Part shown: positions 50,852 through 58,810 of the stretch, piece after piece | Layout: every line of letters begins with the position of its first letter | Numbering within the stretch: position 1 is the first letter of the stretch | Origin: Nocardioides sp. Root140 | Lineage (GTDB): Bacteria; Actinomycetota; Actinomycetes; Propionibacteriales; Nocardioidaceae | Assembly (NCBI RefSeq): GCF_001426745.1 | Contig: NZ_LMFI01000003.1 | Location: 30,930 to 94,929, forward strand | Direction of reading: 5' to 3' | DNA: 64,000 bases | Position numbers and translations under genes: made by a program | The notes under the pieces: generated by a model | What the model was told of the DNA's origin: nothing | Seen by the model: the letters and a program-made list of their open reading frames with translations, nothing else | The model's database searches: none

Positions 50852-51214
50852 ATGCCGAAGTTGACTCGATGGCAGGCCCTGGTGGCGCTGCTGGCTGGTG
50901 CGTACGCCGCGCTGTCGCCGCTCTGGACCGACACGGACGACATGGCGACCTGGACGATGGTGGTCCTGGGCGTCGCGACGATGGCCGTCTCCCTCTGGTC
51001 GGTGGCCATGCCGGACGACAAGATCTCGGAGTACGCGCTCGTGCTCATGGGTGTTCTCTTCATCGTCGCACCGTGGGTGATGGGGTTCGCCAACATCGAC
51101 GACATGGCCCTGACGGCCTGGATCGTCGGAGCCATCACGCTTGTCGCCGGCGTGCTCGAGGTGCCGCAGATCGAACACCGGCTGCACCTGCACCACGGGC
51201 CGATCGCGCACTAG
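50852..51214 (+). CDS. SPW-repeat membrane protein
   Basis: A 120-residue integral membrane protein with four helices and the repeated S/A-P-W motif: ALVALLAGAYAALSPLW and LVLMGVLFIVAPWVMGF. The function of SPW proteins is unknown. It lies five bases upstream of the TetR regulator gene on the same transcript, so it is a likely target of that regulator. The ending HRLHLHHGPIAH is His-rich. Confidence 0.88.
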   Translation: MPKLTRWQALVALLAGAYAALSPLWTDTDDMATWTMVVLGVATMAVSLWSVAMPDDKISEYALVLMGVLFIVAPWVMGFANIDDMALTAWIVGAITLVAGVLEVPQIEHRLHLHHGPIAH

Positions 51215-51218
51215 TCGA

Positions 51219-51791
51219 GTGAAGGCTGCCACCGACCGCCGCACCCGGATTCTGGACGCGGCGGAGGAACTCTTCGCCGTTGACGGCTTCGACGCCACGC
51301 CGACTGCGCGTGTCGCCGAGGCCGCCAGCGTGCCGAAGGGGCTGGTCTTCTACTACTTCCCACGCAAGATCGACCTGCTGCTGACGCTGTTGCAGGAGCG
51401 GCTCCCGACGCCGACGACGGACACCGTCGCCGACGTCGTACGCCGTGGCGACCCGGCCGCCTCGCTGCTCGCCATGCACCGTCGACTCGGACTGGAGGAC
51501 CACGACTCGCTGGTCCTGCGGACGATCATCTTCCGTGAGAGCGGCACGCACCCGGAGGTGCGCGACCACCTGCGGAAGCTGCGCCGTTCGCTCGTCGAGC
51601 TCACCGAGTCTGCACTGGAGCAGGCCGCCGAGTGGAGCGTCGCGGCGAAACTGCGTCGTCAGGCGGCCGAGACGTTCGTGTCGGTCATGCTCGACCACGC
51701 CAATGCGCGCAGGGCCGGGGGAGCGCTGCCCGACGTACAAGGTGCAGCCGCGGTGGTGGCGTTGGCGATCGGCGCGCCGGGTCTGGCCTGA
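51219..51791 (+). CDS. TetR-family transcriptional regulator
   Basis: A 190-residue TetR protein starting with GTG 51219, five bases after the SPW stop. The HTH spans about 5-50 (RRTRILDAAEELFAVDGFDA, VAEAASVPKGLVFYYFPRKI). The C-terminal ligand domain is helical, ending in a short Ala-rich helix. Autorepression through the palindrome at 50766 is likely. The inducer is unknown. Confidence 0.9.
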   Translation: MKAATDRRTRILDAAEELFAVDGFDATPTARVAEAASVPKGLVFYYFPRKIDLLLTLLQERLPTPTTDTVADVVRRGDPAASLLAMHRRLGLEDHDSLVLRTIIFRESGTHPEVRDHLRKLRRSLVELTESALEQAAEWSVAAKLRRQAAETFVSVMLDHANARRAGGALPDVQGAAAVVALAIGAPGLA

Positions 51792-51800
51792 CCCGCAGCG

Positions 51801-52226
51801 TCAGCTCGTGGCCCCGAGCACCCTGGCCAGCTCGTCGGCCGATGACCGCAGGATCAGCCCGAATGTGAACTCGAGGCCGTCGCCCTCCTGCGGCCACAGG
51901 GTCAACGTCGAGGTCACCCCACGCTTGTAGTCGGCGTGGTCGATGTCGCTGCGACCGAGCTGCGCCACGACCTCTCCGGTGGGGCGCATGGCGGCACTCT
52001 TGCCCAGGCAGATGATCCGCCGGTCGGTGACGACGACGAACCCCTCGGCCCGGGCGGCGCTGCGGGCGTTGACCGCCTTGTTGAGCCTGCGTGCGGCGCC
52101 CCCGACCCTGCCCTGCTCGGCCGGCGCCGACTTGACGATCGCCTGGGCCATCGCCTCGACGGTCTCGCCGGCGTCGAGCATCGGTCCGACGATCTCGCTG
52201 ACGCGCTCGCGCTGCTTGTCCTTCAT
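51801..52226 (-). CDS. PH-like-domain protein
   Basis: A 141-residue soluble protein, MKDKQRERVSEIVGPMLDAG, followed by a beta-rich half with EGFVVVTDRRIICLGKSAA and GLEFTFGLILRSSADELARVLG. The VVTDRRI pattern with a preceding Ala-rich helix resembles bacterial PH-like (bPH) domains. No membrane segment. Function unknown. It converges with the TetR gene, nine bases away. Confidence 0.65.
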   Translation of the reverse strand: MKDKQRERVSEIVGPMLDAGETVEAMAQAIVKSAPAEQGRVGGAARRLNKAVNARSAARAEGFVVVTDRRIICLGKSAAMRPTGEVVAQLGRSDIDHADYKRGVTSTLTLWPQEGDGLEFTFGLILRSSADELARVLGATS

Positions 52227-52333
52227 GAGTGCCCCGTTCACAGGACCGTCCGGGCTGGACGGTTGCCGGTCAAGTATCCACCGGCTCATGTGGTCACCGG
52301 TGTGACACCGTGCGCCCGACTACCCTGACGCCC

Positions 52334-52675
52334 ATGAGCCGCATCTTCACCGTCAGCTTCGCGTCGGTCTACCCCCACTACGTCACGAAGGTGGAGAAGA
52401 AGGGCCGCACGAAGGCCGAGCTCGACCAGGTCATCGAGTGGCTGACCGGGTACGACGAGCAGGCGCTCGCGCACCACCTCGAGGAGGAGACCACGTTCGA
52501 GGAGTTCTTCGCGCAGGCTCGACTGAACCCGAACGCGGAGCTGATCACCGGCGTGGTGTGCGGCATCCGCGTGGAGCAGATCGAGGATCCCCTGATGCAG
52601 AAGATCCGCTACCTCGACAAGCTGGTCGACGAGCTGGCCAAGGGCAAGGCGATGGAGAAGGTCCTGCGCGCCTGA
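52334..52675 (+). CDS. DUF2200 protein
   Basis: A 113-residue protein matching the DUF2200 pattern: [40 protein letters not shown], then [45 protein letters not shown]. Helical and soluble; widely distributed, with no known role. The start at ATG 52334 has no strong ribosome site, but the N-terminus matches the family. Same strand as the Arr-like remnant that follows. Confidence 0.85.
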   Translation: MSRIFTVSFASVYPHYVTKVEKKGRTKAELDQVIEWLTGYDEQALAHHLEEETTFEEFFAQARLNPNAELITGVVCGIRVEQIEDPLMQKIRYLDKLVDELAKGKAMEKVLRA

Positions 52676-52700
52676 CCGTCCGTTGCGCCATCATGGCGAC

Positions 52701-52997
52701 ATGAGCGAGGTGATGGAGTCAGTGCCGACCGAGAACGGCCCTTTCTTCCACGGGACGAAGGCCGATGCGCCCGAGCGGATCTACCAGGTCGAGCCCACCG
52801 GCTTCTTCGAGGACGACCCGAACCTGACGAACACGAGGTTCAAGGGCAACCCGACCCGTTCGTACCGCACCAGCGAGCCGATCCGCGTCGTCAGTGAGGT
52901 CACCGACTGGGAACCGCACGCACCCGAGGTGCTGCAGCACATGCGCGGCCACCTGGCCGAGCTCGAGCGGCAGGGCATCGAGGCCATCAACGAGTGA
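52701..52997 (+). pseudogene. Rifampin ADP-ribosyltransferase (Arr) relative lacking the central region
   Basis: A 98-residue frame matching Arr at both ends: NGPFFHGTKADA at the N-terminus (with the Arr His) and IYQVEPTGFFEDDPNLTNTR, FKGNPTRSYRTSEPIRVVSEVTDW at the C-terminus. Intact Arr proteins are about 140 residues. The block between HGTKAD and RIYQVEPTG, normally about 45 residues and holding the Tyr of the NAD-binding cleft, is missing in frame. The DNA shows no frameshift or stop, so an internal in-frame deletion is the simplest reading. It is unlikely to modify rifampin, but it may still fold or be expressed. Confidence 0.75.
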
Positions 52998-53015
52998 TCG
53001 CTCCCGCGCTCGGGG

Positions 53016-53462
53016 CTACTCGCGTTCGACCCGCTGGAGTCCGTCGGTGGGCGTCCACCACTCGACGACCAGCCTGGTCCCTTCGGCGTTGAGGTGCGTG
53101 TGCACGACCTCGGCGATGTCGGCGTGAAAGGCGTCGCCGTCGGGTGACGGGTCAGTCACGAGTGCCCGGCCGGCGATCTTCGCCTCGCCCGGCCAGGACG
53201 CCTCGGAGCCGTCCACCGGGTCCACCGTCGCACTGTGCAGAGCGAACCGCGGGTCACGGCGCAGGTCGGATCCCTTGCGGGAGTTCGGCATCGATCCGAA
53301 GGTCAGCCGGCCCTCCTTGAAGGCGGCCTCGATCCCCGAGATGCGCGGTGCGCCATCGGCCCGCAGCGTCGCGATCGTCTTGTGCCGGTGCGCGTCGAAC
53401 AGGGCCTGCACGCGCCGGGCGAACTCCGGCTCGGCGGCTTCGAGGTCGTGCCATGCCGTCAT
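53016..53462 (-). CDS. Pyridoxamine 5'-phosphate oxidase-like FMN-binding protein
   Basis: A 148-residue split-barrel flavoprotein: helix ARRVQALFDAHRHKTIATLRADGAPRISGIEA, then RLTFGSMPNSRKGSDLRRDPRFALHSATVDP and a C-terminal strand GTRLVVEWWTPTDGLQRVER. This is the common actinobacterial PNPOx-like form, often binding F420 or FMN. ATG 53462 is preferred over much longer upstream frames in the same direction. It lies opposite and close to the Arr-like remnant. Confidence 0.85.
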   Translation of the reverse strand: MTAWHDLEAAEPEFARRVQALFDAHRHKTIATLRADGAPRISGIEAAFKEGRLTFGSMPNSRKGSDLRRDPRFALHSATVDPVDGSEASWPGEAKIAGRALVTDPSPDGDAFHADIAEVVHTHLNAEGTRLVVEWWTPTDGLQRVERE

Positions 53463-53548
53463 GCTCCCGATTCTCGCACCAGCTGCGGACGGCGTCACTC
53501 GACTCCTGGCCTGCGTGGAATCTGCCCGGCACAGGCAAGAATGAACGG

Positions 53549-53884
53549 ATGGACGGTGCCCGCGGACGACTCGAGGATGAACGGAAGCAGACCCTTCAGC
53601 GCCTCGCCGGTCTGATGGAGGACTTCGACGAGGTGGTAGCCGCCTCGCGGGACACCAATGCTGACGAGGAGCACGATCCCGAGGGGGCCACGATCGCCTT
53701 CGAGCGGTCACAGGTCGGAGCCCTCGTGAGGCAGGCCAGGCGCCACCTCGACGAGATCGACTCCGCCCTCGAGCGCCTGGTGGCCGGCACCTACGGGACG
53801 TGTGAGACGTGCGGACTGCCGATCGGCGAAGGGCGTCTCGAGGCCAGGCCTGTTGCCCGCACGTGCATCCGCTGCGCGAACTGA
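53549..53884 (+). CDS. TraR/DksA-type zinc-finger protein
   Basis: A 111-residue protein with a coiled N-terminal helix (RLEDERKQTLQRLAGLMEDFDEVVAAS) and a C-terminal four-Cys zinc finger, GTCETCGLPIGEGRLEARPV ending in CIRC. Such proteins can bind RNA polymerase and modulate transcription, as DksA does with ppGpp. The acidic tip residues of the coiled coil are not clearly matched. The start at ATG 53549 gives the family's usual length. Confidence 0.87.
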   Translation: MDGARGRLEDERKQTLQRLAGLMEDFDEVVAASRDTNADEEHDPEGATIAFERSQVGALVRQARRHLDEIDSALERLVAGTYGTCETCGLPIGEGRLEARPVARTCIRCAN

Positions 53885-53892
53885 GGTGTTCG

Positions 53893-55152
53893 TCAGGCCC
53901 CCAGCCAGGCCATGCCGGCGACGACGAGTGCGGTGACGCCGGTGTCGAGGGTGGGCTGGATGACGGGCGCGAACGTGGGGGAGTGGTTGGCAGGAATGTC
54001 CTGGTCGACCCGGTCGGCCTCCTCGGCCGCACGGTACGCCTCGCCGTCGATCCCACCCAGACCCCAGTAGGAGTAGGGGATTCCCCATGCATCGGGCAGT
54101 CGCGAGAAGTCCTCGCTGGCGGACTGCAGGGGCAGCTCGCCGGCCGCCGCGCCGAAGTGGTCGGCGAAGGCGGCGGCCAGTCGCTCGGTCACCTCGGCGC
54201 CGTTGTCAGTCAGTGGGTAGCGGTCGTAGAGCTCGAACTCAGGCTGCTTCGGGCTGCCCGAGGCCTCGCACTCCGCGATCACGATCCGCCTGATCGCGTC
54301 GAGGATGCGCGTGCGGGTGCTGTCGTCGTACGACCGCACGTTGAGCTCGATCACCGCCCTGTCCGCGATGATGTTGCTCTTGGTGCCGGCGTGCAGGCTG
54401 CCGACCGTGAGCACGGCTGGCGCGGTCGGCGCGACCTCGCGCGACACCACAGTCTGGAGGCGTACGACGACCATCGCCGCAAGCACCACGGGGTCGACCG
54501 TGGCGTGCGGCATCGAGCTGTGGCCACCGCGCCCGAACAGCGTGATGCGCATGCTGTCCGCGGCCGAGAGCACAGGTCCCACGCGGGTTCCGACGGTTCC
54601 GGTGGGCATCGCGAGCACGTGCTGCGCGAAGGCCACGTCGGGTCTCTCGACCAGGTCGACGATGCCGCCCTGGACCATCGCGTCGGCGCCGTCGGCCCGC
54701 TCCTCGGCCGGCTGGAACACTGCCACGAGGGTGCCGTTCCAGTCGTCCAGCGCGGCGGCGTACAACGCGACGGCGCCCAGCAGGCTGGTCACGTGCACGT
54801 CGTGGCCGCAGGCGTGCATGACCGGCACCTCCGCGCCGGTCTCGTCGGTGGCGGTGGCCGTGCTCGCATAGGGCAGCCCGGTCTCCTCCTTCACCGGCAG
54901 CGCGTCCATGTCGGCACGCATCAGCACCGTCGGGCCGTCGCCGTTGCGCAGCACGCCGACCACGCCGGTGCCCCCCACGCCTTCGTGCACCTCGCAGCCA
55001 GACTCGCGCAAACGCTCCGCCACGAGGCCCGCGGTGCGCGTCTCCTGATGGGGCAGCTCCGGGTGGGTGTGCAGGTCTCGGTAGAGCTCCTCGAGTCCTT
55101 GTCGCTGAGCCTCGAGCCCCGTGAGGACGTTGGTGACGTGTGCAGAGACCAT
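53893..55152 (-). CDS. M20D-family amidohydrolase
   Basis: A 419-residue zinc amidohydrolase of the hippurate/N-acyl-amino-acid hydrolase group. Metal ligands are in MRADMDALPVKEETG (Asp), MHACGHDVHVTSL (His, Asp) and FQPAEERADGADAM (Glu pair), with LFGRGGHSSMPHATVDPV contributing a catalytic His. It would hydrolyse an N-acyl or indole-conjugated amino acid. ATG 55152 is chosen; the frame extends upstream into a region with poor coding composition. Divergent from the small acidic protein gene at 55264. Confidence 0.9.
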   Translation of the reverse strand: MVSAHVTNVLTGLEAQRQGLEELYRDLHTHPELPHQETRTAGLVAERLRESGCEVHEGVGGTGVVGVLRNGDGPTVLMRADMDALPVKEETGLPYASTATATDETGAEVPVMHACGHDVHVTSLLGAVALYAAALDDWNGTLVAVFQPAEERADGADAMVQGGIVDLVERPDVAFAQHVLAMPTGTVGTRVGPVLSAADSMRITLFGRGGHSSMPHATVDPVVLAAMVVVRLQTVVSREVAPTAPAVLTVGSLHAGTKSNIIADRAVIELNVRSYDDSTRTRILDAIRRIVIAECEASGSPKQPEFELYDRYPLTDNGAEVTERLAAAFADHFGAAAGELPLQSASEDFSRLPDAWGIPYSYWGLGGIDGEAYRAAEEADRVDQDIPANHSPTFAPVIQPTLDTGVTALVVAGMAWLGA

Positions 55153-55263
55153 GAACGCATCCTTGCCGATCAGTCGAATGGTCTCCACCCGGTGGACGTG
55201 GTCCCGACCGCCCCCGGGGCGCAGCCATGGCCAGGGTGTCGTGGGCGTTGCTAGGTTCGGGTC

Positions 55264-55482
55264 ATGACTGAGTCTCCCGACGACGCCCGGATCGACTCCC
55301 GCGCCGAGCAGCTGCCCGAGGAAGAGCATGCGGGTGGCGCTGATGACCCGCACGCCCAGGCCGAGGCGATCCTCGAGGAGTCCGACGAGCGCACCGACGA
55401 CCCGGAGGGCACGCGCCGCGAATCGACCCAGACCCCGGACGACCCGCCCTCGCAGGCCGAGCTGGTCGGCGACGTCGACTGA
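55264..55482 (+). CDS. Small acidic hypothetical protein
   Basis: A 72-residue protein, MTESPDDARIDSRAEQLPEE, with about a third Asp/Glu and a likely helical middle (HAQAEAILEESDERTDD). No Cys, no signal. It is in the same direction as the DUF3099 gene 36 bases later. Function unknown; disordered acidic proteins of this kind are frequent in actinobacteria. Confidence 0.55.
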   Translation: MTESPDDARIDSRAEQLPEEEHAGGADDPHAQAEAILEESDERTDDPEGTRRESTQTPDDPPSQAELVGDVD

Positions 55483-55518
55483 CCATCAGGCGTCAGGTCC
55501 GCGCGGCACACTGGAGGG

Positions 55519-55755
55519 GTGCGACGCAGACAAGCACCGACCCGGGTGACCGACGTGAAGGAGTCGCGCTCCCGCCGACAGAAGCGGCGACAGCGCATCT
55601 ACTTCACGCTGATGGGCACCTGCCTCCTGCTGATCCTGCTGGCATGGAACGTCGTGCGCCTGTGGTCGACGACCGCCGCCGTGGTGATGTCCGCGATCGC
55701 CGCGGTGATCCCACCGACGGCCGCCATCCTGGCCAACTGGGGCGAGGACGGTTGA
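55519..55755 (+). CDS. DUF3099 membrane protein
   Basis: A 78-residue protein. A basic N-terminus (RSRRQKRRQR) is followed by two membrane helices (IYFTLMGTCLLLILLAWNVVRLW and AAVVMSAIAAVIPPTAAILAN), the DUF3099 pattern. Function unknown. The GTG start at 55519 is used; GTG 55546 (MTDVKESRSRR) is a good alternative. It converges with the GntR gene. Confidence 0.72.
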   Translation: MRRRQAPTRVTDVKESRSRRQKRRQRIYFTLMGTCLLLILLAWNVVRLWSTTAAVVMSAIAAVIPPTAAILANWGEDG

Positions 55756-55770
55756 GGACCAGCCGCCCCG

Positions 55771-56424
55771 TCAGCGGCGAGCCGGGGAGTGGTTCAGCGT
55801 GCCGAGGGCGAAGTCGACCAGGTAGTCGTTGAGCTCGGCGGAGGCCGCGGTCGCCGCGTCGACGTCACTGGCGAGAATCGCCTCGAGCATGGCGATGTGC
55901 AGGGCGGCGCCGGCCTTGATCTCGGCCACCTCGTCGACGACGTGGGTGAACCAGAAGCGTCGTGAGAGCCCTTGGAGGGGCGCCATCGCATCCGCGAGGT
56001 AGTCGTTGTGGGCGCTGGACGCGATGAGCTGGTGCGTGGCCTTCACCGTCTCGGCGTACTCCTTGAGTGTGAAGTCGTCCTCACGGATCCGGGTCGCCAT
56101 CGCCTCGATGTCTCGGCGCTCGGAGGCCGTGGCACGCTCGCATGCGAGCTCCACGGCCAGCGACTCCAGGCTGCGGCGCAGCTCGAGCATCCGCAGCTGC
56201 GCCTCGACGGAGGTGGCCGGGATCAGCACGCCCTTGTTCGGATGGATCTCGACCATGTGGTTGCGCGAGAGTCGCTGCAGGGCTTCTCGCACCGGCGTAC
56301 GCCCGAGCCCGGTCTTCTCCATGAGGAATGCCTCGGAGACCAGTGATCCCGGGTCGAGATCCTGGAAGACGATCATCTGCTCGATGACCTGGTAGGCCTG
56401 TGCGGCCTTGCCCGGAGTCGTCAT
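55771..56424 (-). CDS. GntR-family (FCD) transcriptional regulator
   Basis: A 217-residue regulator. The winged helix spans about 10-75 (AYQVIEQMIVFQDLDPGSLV, LGRTPVREALQRLSRNHMVE), followed by an FCD ligand domain (about 85-210) with acidic/His residues such as KATHQLIASSAHNDYL and AALHIAMLEAI. AAGGGG sits six bases before ATG 56424. It is divergent from the NCS1 transporter and the palindrome at 56530 lies between, so it most likely controls that operon. Confidence 0.9.
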   Translation of the reverse strand: MTTPGKAAQAYQVIEQMIVFQDLDPGSLVSEAFLMEKTGLGRTPVREALQRLSRNHMVEIHPNKGVLIPATSVEAQLRMLELRRSLESLAVELACERATASERRDIEAMATRIREDDFTLKEYAETVKATHQLIASSAHNDYLADAMAPLQGLSRRFWFTHVVDEVAEIKAGAALHIAMLEAILASDVDAATAASAELNDYLVDFALGTLNHSPARR

Positions 56425-56529
56425 CACGTTCCCCTTTCGTCTTGATCCTAGGGGCGCTGGCGCCCGTGGCCGGTGTCGGCTCGTCGGAGGTGGGACGAAG
56501 ATTTCTTCGCCCGAACCCTTGATATATGA

Positions 56530-56541
56530 CCAATATATTGG
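56530..56541. promoter_or_regulatory. GntR-type operator between regulator and transporter
   Basis: CCAATATATTGG is a perfect 12-bp palindrome with an AT centre, in the 199-base divergent region between the GntR and NCS1 genes. It resembles FCD-type GntR sites with short GC arms. A TTGATA -35-like box overlaps its left side at 56519. Confidence 0.65.
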
Positions 56542-56623
56542 TTGCATGCTCGTTGTCCACCTTGAGACCCGGGTCACAGATCGCTGCGTAGTCTGGCGAT
56601 GACCTCCGAACGGAAGGGATGTC

Positions 56624-58015
56624 ATGAGCAAGACATCCACCATTGAGCAACGTTCGATCGACTTCGTCCCCGCCGACGAACGGCACGGCAACGCCCGCAG
56701 CCTTCTCTTCGTCTGGTTCGCCGCCAACACCTCGATCACCGCCGTCGTGACCGGAGCCCTGTTCGTCATCCTCGGCAACAGTGCGCTCTGGTCGATCCCC
56801 GCGATCGTGATCGGCAACGTCGCCGGCGGATTCTTCACCTCACTCCACTCGGCGCAGGGGCCGCGGCTCGGCGTGCCCCAGATGATCCAGAGCCGGGCCC
56901 AGTTCGGCTACTACGGCGCGATCCTGCCGCTGGTGCTGGCCCTGATGATCTACCTCGGCTTCTACGCCACCGGCCTGGTCCTCGGCGGGCAGGCCATTGC
57001 CGACCTGCTCCACGTGTCGCAACAGATGGGCGCGGTGGTGTTCGCGCTGATGTCGACGACCCTGGCGATCTTCGGCTACCGCCACATCCACCGCTTCGCG
57101 CACGTGGCTGCGGTCCTCAGCGGTGTCGTGTTCCTCGGCCTGTTCGTCAAGATCCTCGGCGATCCGGGCTTCGACGACATGCTCGGGAGCGGCGCCTTCG
57201 CCGCGGCCCCGTTCGTCCTGGGGATCTCTCTCGCCGCCTCCTGGCAACTGACCTTCGGCCCCTACATCGCCGACTACTCGCGCTACCTCCCGACCGAGAC
57301 CCCGAAGTCGACCACGATCGGCTGGACCTTCGCCGGCAGCGTGATCGGTGCCTCGCTGGCAATGATCCTGGGCGCGTTCGCCGCCTCGCTCGGCGGCGAG
57401 AAGTTCGGCGCCAACCAGGTGGGCTACCTCGCCGACCTCGGTGGCTTCTTCGGACCGCTCGTGCTGGTCGCGGTGATCCTCGGGAAGCTGACCGGCAACA
57501 CGCTGAGCTCGTACGGCGGATACATGTCGGTCGCCACGATCGTCACCAGCCTCACCCATCAGTCCGCGATCGCGCTGCGCCACCGCGTGGTCTACATCGG
57601 GCTCATCTCGGCTGTCGCCCTGGCCATCGCGTTGGCGGCGACCGACAACTTCCTCTCCACCTTCACCGACTTCCTCCTGTTCCTGCTCTACTTCATGACG
57701 CCGTGGTCGGCGGTCAACCTCGTCGACTACTACTGGGTGCGCAAGGAGAAGTACGACGTGGGCGCACTGTTCGACGCGAACGGCATCTACGGCAAGTTCA
57801 ACGTGGGGGCGTTCGTCGCCTACGGGATCGGCGTGCTGATCCAGATCCCGTTCATGCACAGCACTCTCTACACCGGCCCGATCGCCAGCTGGATGGGTGG
57901 AGCCGAGTTCGCCTGGGTCCTCGGACTCGTGGTCTCCGGCGGCCTCTACTACGCCTTCTCCGCACGGATCCGCAACGAGGTCCCGCCCACCCACCGCGTG
58001 CCCGTCGGCCGCTGA
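56624..58015 (+). CDS. NCS1-family nucleobase:cation symporter
   Basis: A 463-residue transporter with 12 helices and NCS1 signatures: FADERHGNARSLLFVWFAAN-like ADERHGNARSLLFVWFA near the start, and GEKFGANQVGYLADLGGFFG. NCS1 proteins import cytosine, uracil, allantoin, hydantoin or thiamine-related bases. It is followed by a flavin reductase, so uptake plus FMN-dependent oxidation of a heterocycle is a plausible pathway. The GntR operator precedes it. Confidence 0.9.
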   Translation: MSKTSTIEQRSIDFVPADERHGNARSLLFVWFAANTSITAVVTGALFVILGNSALWSIPAIVIGNVAGGFFTSLHSAQGPRLGVPQMIQSRAQFGYYGAILPLVLALMIYLGFYATGLVLGGQAIADLLHVSQQMGAVVFALMSTTLAIFGYRHIHRFAHVAAVLSGVVFLGLFVKILGDPGFDDMLGSGAFAAAPFVLGISLAASWQLTFGPYIADYSRYLPTETPKSTTIGWTFAGSVIGASLAMILGAFAASLGGEKFGANQVGYLADLGGFFGPLVLVAVILGKLTGNTLSSYGGYMSVATIVTSLTHQSAIALRHRVVYIGLISAVALAIALAATDNFLSTFTDFLLFLLYFMTPWSAVNLVDYYWVRKEKYDVGALFDANGIYGKFNVGAFVAYGIGVLIQIPFMHSTLYTGPIASWMGGAEFAWVLGLVVSGGLYYAFSARIRNEVPPTHRVPVGR

Positions 58016-58031
58016 CCCCCAAGGACTCGCC

Positions 58032-58688
58032 ATGAAGTACGACCCCGCGAGCGAGAAGAGCCCGCTGCCCTTCTCGCCGTTCAAGAGCTGCACCGTTCCG
58101 CGCCCGATCGGCTGGCTGTCGAGCGTCAGTCCCGACGGCGTCGAGAACCTCGCGCCGTACAGCCAGTGGCAGAACCTGACCTTCGACCCGCCGATGGTGA
58201 TGTTCTCCGCCAACCAGTACCCCGACGGTCGCCGCAAGGACACCGTGCTCAACGCCGAGCAGACCGGTTGGTTCGTCTGGAACATGGCCACCTGGGACCT
58301 GCGCGAGGCGGTCAACACAAGTGCCATGGCCCTGCCCGCCCACGAGAGCGAGTTCGACCGCGTCGGGGTGACAAAGCGGTACGCCGACCTGGCGCCGGTG
58401 CCGATGGTCGGCGAGAGCCCCGTGCACTTCGAGTGCCGCTACCTCTCCACGCACCGCATGGTGGGGGACTCCAACGTCGGCACGATCGACATCGTGTTCG
58501 CCAAGGTCGAGCGGATCCACATCGACGAGTCGGTGCTCACGCCCGAAGGCAGGCTCGACATCCCGAAGATCAAGCCGATCGCGCGAATGGGCTACTACGA
58601 CTACACGGTCGTCACCGACACCTTCGAGATGCGCATCCCCCAGGCCTCACCCGACGAGGCGCTCGGACTGGCCGGCCAGGCCTCCTGA
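58032..58688 (+). CDS. Flavin reductase family protein
   Basis: A 218-residue split-barrel flavin-binding protein: PFSPFKSCTVPRPIGWLSSV (flavin phosphate loop), NLTFDPPMVMFSANQY, TVLNAEQTGWFVWNMATWDL, and HFECRYLSTHRMVGDSNVGT. It supplies reduced FMN, or acts itself on a small aromatic. Sixteen bases separate it from the transporter gene, so they are one operon. No partner monooxygenase is adjacent; the leftward FAD monooxygenase at 58811 is a separate transcript. Confidence 0.87.
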   Translation: MKYDPASEKSPLPFSPFKSCTVPRPIGWLSSVSPDGVENLAPYSQWQNLTFDPPMVMFSANQYPDGRRKDTVLNAEQTGWFVWNMATWDLREAVNTSAMALPAHESEFDRVGVTKRYADLAPVPMVGESPVHFECRYLSTHRMVGDSNVGTIDIVFAKVERIHIDESVLTPEGRLDIPKIKPIARMGYYDYTVVTDTFEMRIPQASPDEALGLAGQAS

Positions 58689-58691
58689 TCC

Positions 58692-58736
58692 GCCGGCTGC
58701 ACGCGCCACCCACCCCCACGGATGCGTGCAGCCGGC
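58692..58736. terminator. Bidirectional terminator hairpin
   Basis: GCCGGCTGCACGC (58692-58704) and GCGTGCAGCCGGC (58724-58736) are perfect 13-bp arms around a 19-base loop. The hairpin starts three bases after the flavin reductase stop and precedes the end of the leftward monooxygenase gene. Confidence 0.75.
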
Positions 58737-58810
58737 ACTCCACCGCGACGGTCGGAAGCGGGGCTCGACAGGGAGTCGCAAGGTCGTCGCGCCGGACGCG
58801 TCGTACGCCG

